Shown here: one piece after another, positions 26,888-34,028 of the stretch
Numbering within the stretch: position 1 is the first letter of the stretch
Layout of the letters: the number at the start of each line of letters is the position of its first letter
Assembly (NCBI RefSeq): GCF_009696465.1
Contig: NZ_VULX01000027.1
Span: forward strand, 1-38,777
Source of the DNA: Inconstantimicrobium porci
Lineage (GTDB): Bacteria > Bacillota > Clostridia > Clostridiales > Clostridiaceae
DNA: 38,777 nucleotides
Direction of reading: 5' to 3'
Made by a program: the position numbers and the translations under genes
The notes under the pieces: generated by a model
What the model was told of the DNA's origin: nothing
The model's input: only the letters and a program-made list of their open reading frames with translations
Databases searched by the model: none

Positions 26888-26978
26888 ATGCACAAACAAT
26901 ACTTTCTAAAACTAGCAAGCGCTACCCACCCTTCTGATTAATTTATAACGTATATTGTATAATATATAATTTTTGCCC

Positions 26979-27000
26979 TAAACTCCCTAAAGGGAGTTTA
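26979..27000. repeat. Perfect palindrome, 10 + 2 + 10
   Basis: TAAACTCCCT and AGGGAGTTTA flank two A bases, about 50 bases after the YgjV-like gene. There is no T-tract on either side, so an operator or a decayed terminator is more likely than an active terminator. Confidence 0.5.
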
Positions 27001-27049
27001 ATCCTTAATTATACATTTTACAATATAAATTATACATTATAATTATATC

Positions 27050-27280
27050 CTATTTACCATCGTCCTTCATCATTGTATATAAATAATATAGATTTACGAA
27101 TATAATAATAATAATATTTACTATAGCTACAGGATAAGCCTTTATGAAAAAACTATAAATAACAAACAGCAAACATCCTATTGTATTTACAAATCTAAGC
27201 TTCATAATATCCTTCATAAACATAGATAAACCTACAAGGATTGATGCACCATATCCTATATATTCAACCCAGTTACCCAT
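27050..27280 (-). CDS. YgjV-like small inner-membrane protein
   Basis: A 76-residue protein with three hydrophobic helices: IGYGASILVGLSMF, then IGCLLFVIYSFF, then IVNIIIIIFVNLYYLY. The arrangement and the GYxASILVxxSMxMKDIxxLRxxN pattern match the Imp-YgjV family of small bacterial membrane proteins. Its function is unknown. It lies alone between the CD3324-type and DUF4003 genes. Confidence 0.7.
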   Translation of the reverse strand: MGNWVEYIGYGASILVGLSMFMKDIMKLRFVNTIGCLLFVIYSFFIKAYPVAIVNIIIIIFVNLYYLYTMMKDDGK

Positions 27281-27360
27281 ATATTACACACTTCCTCTTT
27301 AGTATTTTTTATTAGTATCTCACATATGGATAAAATAATTCTACTTAATACTATAGTATT

Positions 27361-28350
27361 TTAATTTGCAGATGATGAAGCAGCAGCGGCTGCAGCTGCT
27401 CCTGCGCTTATTGCAGCCATCTGTGCTGTCATTAAAACATTAATCATACTGTTTGATATAACAATATCACTTTCTATACTTTTTATAGAATCTATATAAC
27501 AGTATGCTGCAAGAGTTGAAGCATACATAAGTCTCTGCTGTTTTCCTATAGACATGCCAAAACCTGTGAACTTCTTAATATATTCATCAGTTTCTGCAAT
27601 GTTTTCTACAAGCTCATCTATATCACAGTCAATCATTTCTAAGACTCCAAGTGTTACAAGTTCGCTGCCTTTACCAAACTTATATCCTTTATCACGTAGT
27701 TTATTGTAAATCATAGTTACCTTATGGCACTTTTCTTCATAGTTTTTCTCATCCATTGCCAGCACATGGCTTAGACTCTGAACTGCATTGCCTGATAATA
27801 AATCCTTCTTTAGTTCAAGATAACATCTTTCAGCTTCTTCAACTATTTCCTCTACAGTCTTGTCGTTCATTGCAAGCATCACTGTAAAGGCATAATCATC
27901 ACTACTTGTTAAAAATTTATGTTTAAGTTTAATTGATTTATATATCTTAAATGCTTTTCCTGCAATTCTTTCAGGTTCAAATTGATCAAGCGTCTGAGCA
28001 ATTATAATTGCAGCAAGCCCTAAAAATTCGCTGCCATTAAATCCCTTATCTTTAAGCATCTTATAAACATCATTGATATCATCCATTAATTTTTCAGGAT
28101 TATCATTTAATGAAAGCACAGTTGCAGTTGTAAAAAATATATTTCCTCTAAAATTAGAAAGCATACTTGTTTTGTTCTTAATTATCTTTTTGCATTCCTT
28201 TATTTTATCTGTATCAGCTTTTTTATCTTTAGAACAGCATAATAATGACGCTATAGCACATGATACATTATATTCAAACTTAAATGATCCCTTTATTGCA
28301 TTTCTGTTTGCTACAAGCAAATCACATTTTTCCTTTAGAATTTCCTTCAT
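27361..28350 (-). CDS. DUF4003 family protein
   Basis: A 329-residue helical protein of the DUF4003 family (function unknown, common in Firmicutes). The family pattern is seen in YNVSCAIASLLC, DDINDVYKMLKDKGF and YEEKCHKVTMIYNKLRDKGYKFG, which look like repeated helical units. The extreme C-terminus is Ala-rich (AAISAGAAAAAAASSSAN), as in some relatives, and is probably disordered. ATG at 28350 with GGGAG at good spacing is preferred to the in-frame ATG 39 bases upstream. Confidence 0.82.
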   Translation of the reverse strand: MKEILKEKCDLLVANRNAIKGSFKFEYNVSCAIASLLCCSKDKKADTDKIKECKKIIKNKTSMLSNFRGNIFFTTATVLSLNDNPEKLMDDINDVYKMLKDKGFNGSEFLGLAAIIIAQTLDQFEPERIAGKAFKIYKSIKLKHKFLTSSDDYAFTVMLAMNDKTVEEIVEEAERCYLELKKDLLSGNAVQSLSHVLAMDEKNYEEKCHKVTMIYNKLRDKGYKFGKGSELVTLGVLEMIDCDIDELVENIAETDEYIKKFTGFGMSIGKQQRLMYASTLAAYCYIDSIKSIESDIVISNSMINVLMTAQMAAISAGAAAAAAASSSAN

Positions 28351-28454
28351 AATATCATCTCCCGTATTCCCAATAATATTTTTGTTCATATGCTTTTACA
28401 AATCATACCATATGATAAATCAAATCAGGTATAAACATAATACTTAATCCCCTT

Positions 28455-28910
28455 CTATAAATCTTTTTTATAAATGCATTGTTTGTCCATGCCATCATAA
28501 TAGCCAAAATAATCATGTGGAACATCTACGGTTTCGACTAGGTCTGCGCCAAGTCTTTCAATAATCTTTCTTGAAGCTGCATTACTCTCGCTACATGTTA
28601 TATAGATATTTTTCATGCCATGATATACTGCCACACCAAGGACAAGCTTTGATGCATAGTATGAATAATTATGACCTCTTGCCTCTTCATTTATCTCATA
28701 TCCAATATTTCCATTATAATAAGAATGATAATTGTGCCCAATCCTTATACTTACCTTTCCAATCTGCCTTTGTGACTTCTTTTCAAAAATATCATAATAA
28801 TAAAATGGAATCATTTTATTATCTCCAGGATTCTTTTCAATAATTCTCAGCATGACTTTATCATCCTGAAGTTCATTAAACTCATTTGCAAACTCAAACA
28901 CTAAATTCAT
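28455..28910 (-). CDS. GNAT family N-acetyltransferase
   Basis: A 151-residue acetyltransferase-fold protein. The acetyl-CoA region is recognisable as IGYEINEEARGHNYSYYASKLV, followed by CSESNAASRKIIERLGA, which is the usual beta5/alpha4 segment. The substrate is unknown. It starts 11 bases after the stop of the small gene at 28922-29149, so the two are cotranscribed. Unlike the neighbouring GNAT pair at 25629-26395 it is intact. Confidence 0.82.
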   Translation of the reverse strand: MNLVFEFANEFNELQDDKVMLRIIEKNPGDNKMIPFYYYDIFEKKSQRQIGKVSIRIGHNYHSYYNGNIGYEINEEARGHNYSYYASKLVLGVAVYHGMKNIYITCSESNAASRKIIERLGADLVETVDVPHDYFGYYDGMDKQCIYKKDL

Positions 28911-28921
28911 CCCTTTATATC

Positions 28922-29149
28922 TTATCTCTTAAATATTTCTACTTCTCCTAGAGTCTGTACCTTCCCATCTTCTACAATAATGCCACCATTATTAGTAATG
29001 GCATAAACTTTATCTGTTTTTTCACGAAGTACTTTCTCTATAGATTGATTCTGAACATCACTGTTTTCAAAGTGAACTTCAACATAAAAAGTCTGATCAA
29101 TAAGACCTATGTCGTCAAAATTGTACTTGCTGAATAATATATTAACCAT
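28922..29149 (-). CDS. Small hypothetical protein, operon with GNAT gene
   Basis: A 75-residue soluble protein that I do not recognise. It has an alternating beta-like pattern (QTFYVEVHFENS, VYAITNNGGIIVEDGKVQTLGE) and no membrane segment. GGGG lies ahead of the ATG. Its end is 11 bases from the start of the GNAT gene, and it may be a partner or simply the first cistron. Confidence 0.6.
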   Translation of the reverse strand: MVNILFSKYNFDDIGLIDQTFYVEVHFENSDVQNQSIEKVLREKTDKVYAITNNGGIIVEDGKVQTLGEVEIFKR

Positions 29150-29275
29150 AAATGGTTCCCCCTAATTTTGGTGTTATTCTTTACATAATATTAATCAATA
29201 TCATAACTAGAAATAATATTTTTTGTTATTTAAATTATAATCTTATATGGTACTTTAATCAAATTAAGCCAAATA

Positions 29276-29301
29276 AAAACTTCCCGAAACCGAGAAGTTT
29301 T
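29276..29301 (-). terminator. Terminator after tspO pseudogene
   Basis: AAAACTTC / GAAGTTTT form an 8-bp outer stem with an additional inner CGG pairing. A T-run follows on the minus strand, next to the stop at 29305. Confidence 0.8.
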
Positions 29302-29304
29302 CAA

Positions 29305-29761
29305 TTATTTATTTAGCAGGTATATCGAAAAGTTCAGGTATCCTGCAAAAGTCACCCATAGTAAATATGGTATGTTAAGATATTCAGCTGTTTTATTTAA
29401 TTTTTTAAACTCACTTATCATCATAACAATTAGAACAAGAAGTATCATAAGGATAATAAATGCTGCAAGATAAGATTTAAAAATAAAGAATACAGGTGAC
29501 CAGATAAAATTAAATACAAGCTGTAATGCAAAAATAATCAAAGCCTTTTGTTTATTTTCCCCCTCAGAATTCCATATAAGATAAAGAGAGATACCCAAAA
29601 GTGTAAATAAGATTGTCCAGACTATTGGAAAAGCTATTGCTGGTGGTGACAGGACAGGCTTCTTTACAGTCTGAAAGTTTTCCATTCCATTTCTTGATAT
29701 TAAACCTGATAAAAAAACCAGTACCTAATGTAATAACTAGGCTTGCAATTAAAGACTTCCA
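29305..29761 (-). pseudogene. tspO: TspO/MBR family protein, frameshifted and 5'-truncated
   Basis: The main frame (29305-29685) encodes most of a TspO tryptophan-rich sensory protein: KPVLSPPAIAFPIVWTILF, then FNFIWSPVFFIFKS and LLWVTFAGYLNFSIY. The first transmembrane segment ([16 protein letters not shown]) lies upstream in another frame. The frames meet in a run of seven T (minus strand, 29711-29717), and six T would read G-F-L-S-G-L-I-S straight through. The start codon is missing because the frame runs into a clpP fragment. The homopolymer could be a sequencing error or a phase-variable tract, but the missing start makes it a pseudogene anyway. Confidence 0.85.
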
Positions 29762-29763
29762 TC

Positions 29764-29853
29764 CAGGAATAATAGCTGAGCTACAATAAGGCTTGCCATA
29801 TCATCTGTAACTTCACCGCTAAGCATAATTATTCTATCTTTTAAAAGCAATAA
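29764..29853 (-). pseudogene. clpP: 30-codon fragment of clpP
   Basis: On the minus strand this reads [13 protein letters not shown] followed by [15 protein letters not shown]. This is the conserved ClpP segment just after the N-terminal loop ([29 protein letters not shown] in the family). Neither the start, the catalytic Ser-His-Asp region nor the rest of the gene is present. It is bounded by the metG stop region on one side and tspO on the other, so it is a scar left by at least two deletions. Confidence 0.8.
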
Positions 29854-29860
29854 AATTATC

Positions 29861-30613
29861 CTAATTTTCAAGTCTTTCAAACAATATGCTGAAAGGACCT
29901 ACTTCCTGCTTATCCTTTAAGTCTACTACTTTCCACTCATTATTTCCAGTACCAAGCCATTCATTTACCTTCTCTGATGATTGTGGTAAAAATGGAGCTA
30001 ATAGATTTGCTATATTGGCTATGGCAAAGGTACAGTTATATATGGTAGTTTTACATTTTTCAGTATCTTCTTTGATTGTTGCCCATGGCTTTTCCTCATC
30101 AAAATATTTATTTACACTTCTTATAAATTCAAATATATCTTCAAGACTATTCTTAAGTTCTCCTTTTTCAATTTGCTTTCCCACACTTTTATAAAGATCA
30201 TTCAGTTTTTCAATAATACTACTATCAACTTGTGATTTTAGTATTTTGTTATCAAAATACTTTTTGTTGAAAGCAAGAGTTCTATTAACAAGATTACCAT
30301 AGGCTCCTAAAAGTTCGCCATTGTTACACTTAATAAACTCTCTTATTGAAAAATCTGTATCTCTTTTTTCTGGAGCATTTTTTATAAAGAAATATCTCAG
30401 TGCATCTGTATTATATTTATCAACAATATCAGGTATCCAGATAGCATAATTTTTGCTTGTAGATATCTTTTTTCCTTCAAGAGTAAGGTATTCACTTGAA
30501 ATAATCCTATCAGGTAATTTGTCCTCACCAATAGCGCTTAAAAGAGCAGGAAGGATTACTGAATGGAATGGTATATTATCTTTACCATGAACATAAAAGG
30601 ACGAAATTGCATT
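29861..30613 (-). pseudogene. metG: 3' half of a methionyl-tRNA synthetase gene
   Basis: A single open frame without any start codon encodes about 250 residues of MetRS. It begins near FYVHGKDNIPFHSVILPAL, has a KISTSKN loop (the KMSKS equivalent) and continues through the anticodon-binding helical domain (WIPDIVDKYNTDALRYFF, then ANIANLLAPFLPQSSEKVNEWLG). The catalytic N-terminal half with the HIGH motif is missing, as is a C-terminal tRNA-binding domain. A methionine T-box leader lies directly upstream, with a 95-bp inverted-repeat element between. This is therefore a decayed, T-box-controlled metG. It is presumably a second copy, because the organism needs a functional one. Confidence 0.9.
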
Positions 30614-30697
30614 CTACCATTCTTTTACACAAACGTGTAAACCCTTTATTTACAACACTTTATATCATTAATAAATTATGTTTTTGAATGCAATTTC
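30603..30697. repeat. 95-bp element with 12-bp perfect terminal inverted repeats
   Basis: GAAATTGCATTC at 30603-30614 and GAATGCAATTTC at 30686-30697 are perfect inverted copies. They bound a segment that itself holds an 18-base hairpin (TTTACAC-AAAC-GTGTAAA, 30624-30641). It sits between the T-box leader and the truncated metG frame. It could be a miniature transposable element or the product of a deletion/inversion event. Confidence 0.55.
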
Positions 30698-30706
30698 CTT
30701 TACATT

Positions 30707-30985
30707 AAAAAAGCTCTCGTCCTAAGAATTATCTTAGGAACGAGAGCTGAAGCTTCGTGTTACCATCCTATTTTTCATATACATCACTGCATATGACTCT
30801 ATAAGTACGTCAGTAATCTGATTATACCCTGTCACTATAACGGGTGATACCGTTGCAGCCTTGACAAATGAAGTTTCAGTGCAATGCTCCAAGGCCATTT
30901 TCACTTTAATTCACTTTGCTTTCTCTCACCATCTGAAAACTCTCTGTATAAGATTCTTAAAGGTACTCTCCTCTTCATCGCTTTT
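30707..30985 (-). promoter_or_regulatory. T-box riboswitch, methionine specifier
   Basis: On the minus strand the RNA shows the T-box order. A GAAGAGGAGAGTA start and an AGATGGTGAGAGAAAGC segment are followed by a specifier loop with GTGAAAATGGCC, giving codon ATG. The T-box sequence AGGATGGTAACACG (30756-30769) comes next. A terminator with AGCTCTCGT / ACGAGAGCT (30712-30748) and a T-run ends it. A TATAAT lies at 30990-30995. Uncharged methionyl-tRNA would bind it and relieve termination. Its gene is the truncated metG below. Confidence 0.92.
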
Positions 30986-31000
30986 CTATATTATAACATA

Positions 31001-31714
31001 TTAAATTATATTTTCGAGTTCATACAGATTCTTTATAACATTACTTTTTCGTTTAATATACTTAAGGTATAAATATTTCGAAAAACTCCTGCTCAAAACA
31101 AAACTGTTTATTCCTAGCTTTTCTGCTCCTTCACAGTTATTTATGTTATCATCAATAAAAACTGCTTCTTCAGGTTTTATATTTAAATCCTCAAGTGCTG
31201 TTTCAAACATTATCTTATCAGGCTTCGTACTGCCAATCTTTGATGAAATAACAAAAGAAGAAAACTGATCTCTAAGCCCTGCTTTTCTAAATACATTTTC
31301 CAGTGATGGCCATGCATCAGAAACAACACCCAGTTTATATTTATTCTTAAGATCATTTATTACCTTGCCGGCGTCATCATAAAATATATACTTGTCATAA
31401 TTGTATACGTAGTCTTCTGTTATTTTGACTACATCGTTATATGTAAGTTCAAGTTCTGGAAGACATGAAGACAAAGTATCGTAAAATTCAAAAAAGCATT
31501 CATACTCTTCATTTTCATTTTGGATAAATTCATGACTGTTCACATATGCAAGAGACTTGCTGAATGCATAATCTATTCTGCTGCTCTTAATCTTATCAAA
31601 CTTAGTCTTATCAACATATTTAAAAAAGTTAGGAGTTATAAACCAATGTCCTGTTACTGGTTTGTTCAGCACTCTGCCAGAATCGAATAGTACTGCTTTT
31701 ATCTTGTTTTCCAT
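31001..31714 (-). CDS. HAD-superfamily hydrolase
   Basis: A 237-residue cytoplasmic HAD hydrolase. Motif I is VLFDSGRVL (nucleophile Asp11), motif II LGVVSDAW, motif III KIGSTKPDK and motif IV VFIDDN. The second acid of motif I, usually DxD, is Gly here. That also occurs in several HAD groups but may mean a non-standard or weak phosphatase. A cap domain lies between motifs I and II. The substrate is unknown. It ends where the T-box promoter region begins, on the same strand. Confidence 0.85.
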   Translation of the reverse strand: MENKIKAVLFDSGRVLNKPVTGHWFITPNFFKYVDKTKFDKIKSSRIDYAFSKSLAYVNSHEFIQNENEEYECFFEFYDTLSSCLPELELTYNDVVKITEDYVYNYDKYIFYDDAGKVINDLKNKYKLGVVSDAWPSLENVFRKAGLRDQFSSFVISSKIGSTKPDKIMFETALEDLNIKPEEAVFIDDNINNCEGAEKLGINSFVLSRSFSKYLYLKYIKRKSNVIKNLYELENII

Positions 31715-31824
31715 ACATAATCACCACTCTCTCAAAATCATTATTTTCATAATAGTATAGTTATATTCCATAATCAATAAATATATAAAATGTAACTATA
31801 AAGTTGAAAAAATAACAAATATAC

Positions 31825-31843
31825 TTGAATATAATTCAAGTCA
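31825..31843 (-). terminator. Weak hairpin after GNAT gene
   Basis: ACTTGAAT / ATTCAAGT form an 8-bp stem with a 3-base loop. The following sequence is AT-rich but has no clean T-run. Confidence 0.35.
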
Positions 31844-31849
31844 ATATTG

Positions 31850-32473
31850 CTAATTATGAATCATGTTTATCTCTCTATCATTTTCATCTGCCTGATATCC
31901 CATACTTTTATAAAGATGTATTGCTCCATGATTGCATTCATCTGCTGCAAGGAAGGATCTTGTTGCACCTTTCTCAAGGCCATAAGCAAATGCCTGTCCA
32001 AGAAGTTCTCGTCCTATGCCCATCTTCTGAAATTCAGGTCTAACGGCTAATTCTCTCACCCATAGTATTGGACCTTTTTTGCTTTCATGTCCATAAACTC
32101 CAACACATACAACGCCTGCAATAATGCCGTTTATTTTTTTGACAATAATATTACAATCTTTTGTATAATCAACAACATAGATATCAAAACCTATCCTCCT
32201 AAGATCCTCTACCCATTCTTTATTCACAAAGGTTAACAAATCATCTTTCTTACAGTTAGATAAAGCCTTAACAAAATCCTTATGGTCATTGAAGGCATAA
32301 TTATATTGATATAAACTGTCTTGCTCATTGTATCCATATATAAGTATCAGATTATCATCGTTGCAGATAATATCGTGTTTTGCAACATCTTCGAATTCTG
32401 TATATTCCATAGAATGATACTTAAAGTTACTAATGCTTTCCTTTATTTTTTCAAATTCTTTTTTAGTAATCAT
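31850..32473 (-). CDS. GNAT family N-acetyltransferase
   Basis: A 207-residue protein. The C-terminal GNAT domain has the acetyl-CoA P-loop pattern ELAVRPEFQKMGIGRELL (Q/RxxGxG/A), followed by AADECNHGAIHLYKSMGY. The N-terminal half is a less conserved region seen in some clostridial GNATs. The substrate is unknown. It lies 29 bases after the small secreted-protein gene and could be cotranscribed with it. Confidence 0.85.
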   Translation of the reverse strand: MITKKEFEKIKESISNFKYHSMEYTEFEDVAKHDIICNDDNLILIYGYNEQDSLYQYNYAFNDHKDFVKALSNCKKDDLLTFVNKEWVEDLRRIGFDIYVVDYTKDCNIIVKKINGIIAGVVCVGVYGHESKKGPILWVRELAVRPEFQKMGIGRELLGQAFAYGLEKGATRSFLAADECNHGAIHLYKSMGYQADENDREINMIHN

Positions 32474-32502
32474 ATTCTCACCCCAAATATTTACTGTTAA
32501 AC

Positions 32503-32853
32503 TTAATCTTTAATATAATTATTAACAATGTAATAGCACCTTTCTTTTGTAGCTTTTGCAAGGCCATTAATATCTTTAATTTTATCCTTGCTTTTCTTTA
32601 CCGGAGTAATATTTTTATCATTACTATCGTTTTTTGATTCACTGGATATTACAGTGTCATTTGTTTTAGTATCTTTATTTTCAGAATTATTATCTACACT
32701 TGTTGTAGAGATATTATTCTTATTTTCATTAGACGCTGCAGCAGAGGTACTACCTGCACTAAAATGATTAGACAAAGCTATACCAGCAACAGTTCCACCT
32801 ACTACTACAGCACAAATTGCAACAGCTATAAAAATCTTTTTGCCTTTTAACAT
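32503..32853 (-). CDS. Small secreted or membrane-anchored protein, unknown
   Basis: A protein of 116 residues. An N-terminal hydrophobic segment (KKIFIAVAICAVVVGGTVAGIAL, about 4-26) acts as signal or anchor. There is no lipobox. The rest is a Ser/Thr/Asn/Lys-rich low-complexity linker, and the C-terminus is a short conserved-looking helix (GLAKATKERCYYIVNNYIKD). I recognise no family. ATG at 32853 is preferred to the GTG nine bases upstream. It lies 62 bases beyond the XrtG operon end on the same strand. Confidence 0.6.
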   Translation of the reverse strand: MLKGKKIFIAVAICAVVVGGTVAGIALSNHFSAGSTSAAASNENKNNISTTSVDNNSENKDTKTNDTVISSESKNDSNDKNITPVKKSKDKIKDINGLAKATKERCYYIVNNYIKD

Positions 32854-32915
32854 AAATACCACTACCCTTATTAATTTCTATATAATTATTATAGCCTTTA
32901 TTAGTAAATGGTATC

Positions 32916-34016
32916 TTACAATATATTTACATTTGGGTCACAATTATTTATTATATAAGATCTTGTAGGAGTTTCACTCATCTCAATTTTTTCAAGATTC
33001 CAACCTATTTTCTTTATCACAAAGCTTAATTCTTTATTAAAATATCTGCTTAGATTCTCAAGAGTTGGATTTACCTTATCAAAAGGTTCTAAATCATTAA
33101 TGTATATATCCTGATACCGTGAAAAGAATTTTTCAATTACTTCTTCTATCTTATTAAATCTTATAAACATATTACCATTTTCATTTTGACTTACCACCAT
33201 TGTAATCTCCCAGGTATGCGGATGTTTCTCACCTCTACTGCCATTTATATAAATTGAGTGACTTGCATTTATATAGAACTTAAACCTGTAACTGTTGCTT
33301 CTTTCACTATGTTTATCAACATAACAATCCTTTTCTCTATATGAAACATGATGATTATGATCATTAATTAACGAAGCTGCACTTAAAGCTTCTATCATCC
33401 TGTTTTTCACTTTTATCTGCACAATATTCTCAGCTATATTCATTGACATATTATCAATTCTTATTGAAAGAACAGTAATAGAAACAAGGTATATTATAAG
33501 CGCAACAATTGTATAAAGGTATAGATATATATTAAGTCTGTCAATTCCTCCAGCAGCTAGTGCATAAGGCATATCGGTAGTCATAATTATTGAATATGTA
33601 TGTCCCTTAGATTCAAAGTTCTTAAGCGAAACAATATCCTCCGTATTTAATACTGAGCTCAATTCACTATTGTTGTATTCTTGTGTTATATTTTCATTCT
33701 TTATAAATACCACCTTAGTATCCCTAGCAGCTATCCAATATCTGCTTCCTGAAGTATACATGTTTTTCAATACATTATTCATAATTTTAAGATCATCGTC
33801 ATTATTTATGCTTTTTTCGTCTATTTCCTTCTTAATCTCACCAGCTGTCATATCTACAAGCAGCTGCTGATTATTCTTATAATCTTTTAAAAATTCCTTC
33901 TCATTTGTTTTCACAAGCAATATGATAAATAGTATAGATAATATACAGAATATGGTGGTTATCATGAAAATAATTGTTGTTATTGTTCTTCTATGTTTTT
34001 CTCTCTTTTCCTTCAT
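32916..34016 (-). CDS. Membrane-anchored PTPS-like protein of the XrtG system
   Basis: A 366-residue protein. Transmembrane helix 1 (about 11-35) leads to an extracytoplasmic Cache-like region (about 40-160), then helix 2 (about 162-186) and a cytoplasmic 6-pyruvoyl-tetrahydropterin synthase-like domain (about 243-365). Three His consistent with the zinc site are kept (ASHS at 253, HPH at 265 and 267), as is a late Glu (SETP). The usual catalytic Cys and the Asp-His pair of PTPS/QueD are not visible, so it may bind rather than make a pterin. It is the last gene of the exosortase operon, 12 bases after the glycosyltransferase. The PTPS-like domain is a recognised partner of Gram-positive exosortase loci. 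Confidence 0.8.
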   Translation of the reverse strand: MKEKREKHRRTITTIIFMITTIFCILSILFIILLVKTNEKEFLKDYKNNQQLLVDMTAGEIKKEIDEKSINNDDDLKIMNNVLKNMYTSGSRYWIAARDTKVVFIKNENITQEYNNSELSSVLNTEDIVSLKNFESKGHTYSIIMTTDMPYALAAGGIDRLNIYLYLYTIVALIIYLVSITVLSIRIDNMSMNIAENIVQIKVKNRMIEALSAASLINDHNHHVSYREKDCYVDKHSERSNSYRFKFYINASHSIYINGSRGEKHPHTWEITMVVSQNENGNMFIRFNKIEEVIEKFFSRYQDIYINDLEPFDKVNPTLENLSRYFNKELSFVIKKIGWNLEKIEMSETPTRSYIINNCDPNVNIL

Positions 34017-34028
34017 TAAACTACCTCT

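Noticed and set aside
32916..34016. Queuosine biosynthesis gene queD
   Set aside because: The PTPS-like fold is fused to two membrane helices and a Cache-like domain, lacks visible catalytic residues and has no queC, queE or queF neighbours. The exosortase context explains it better.
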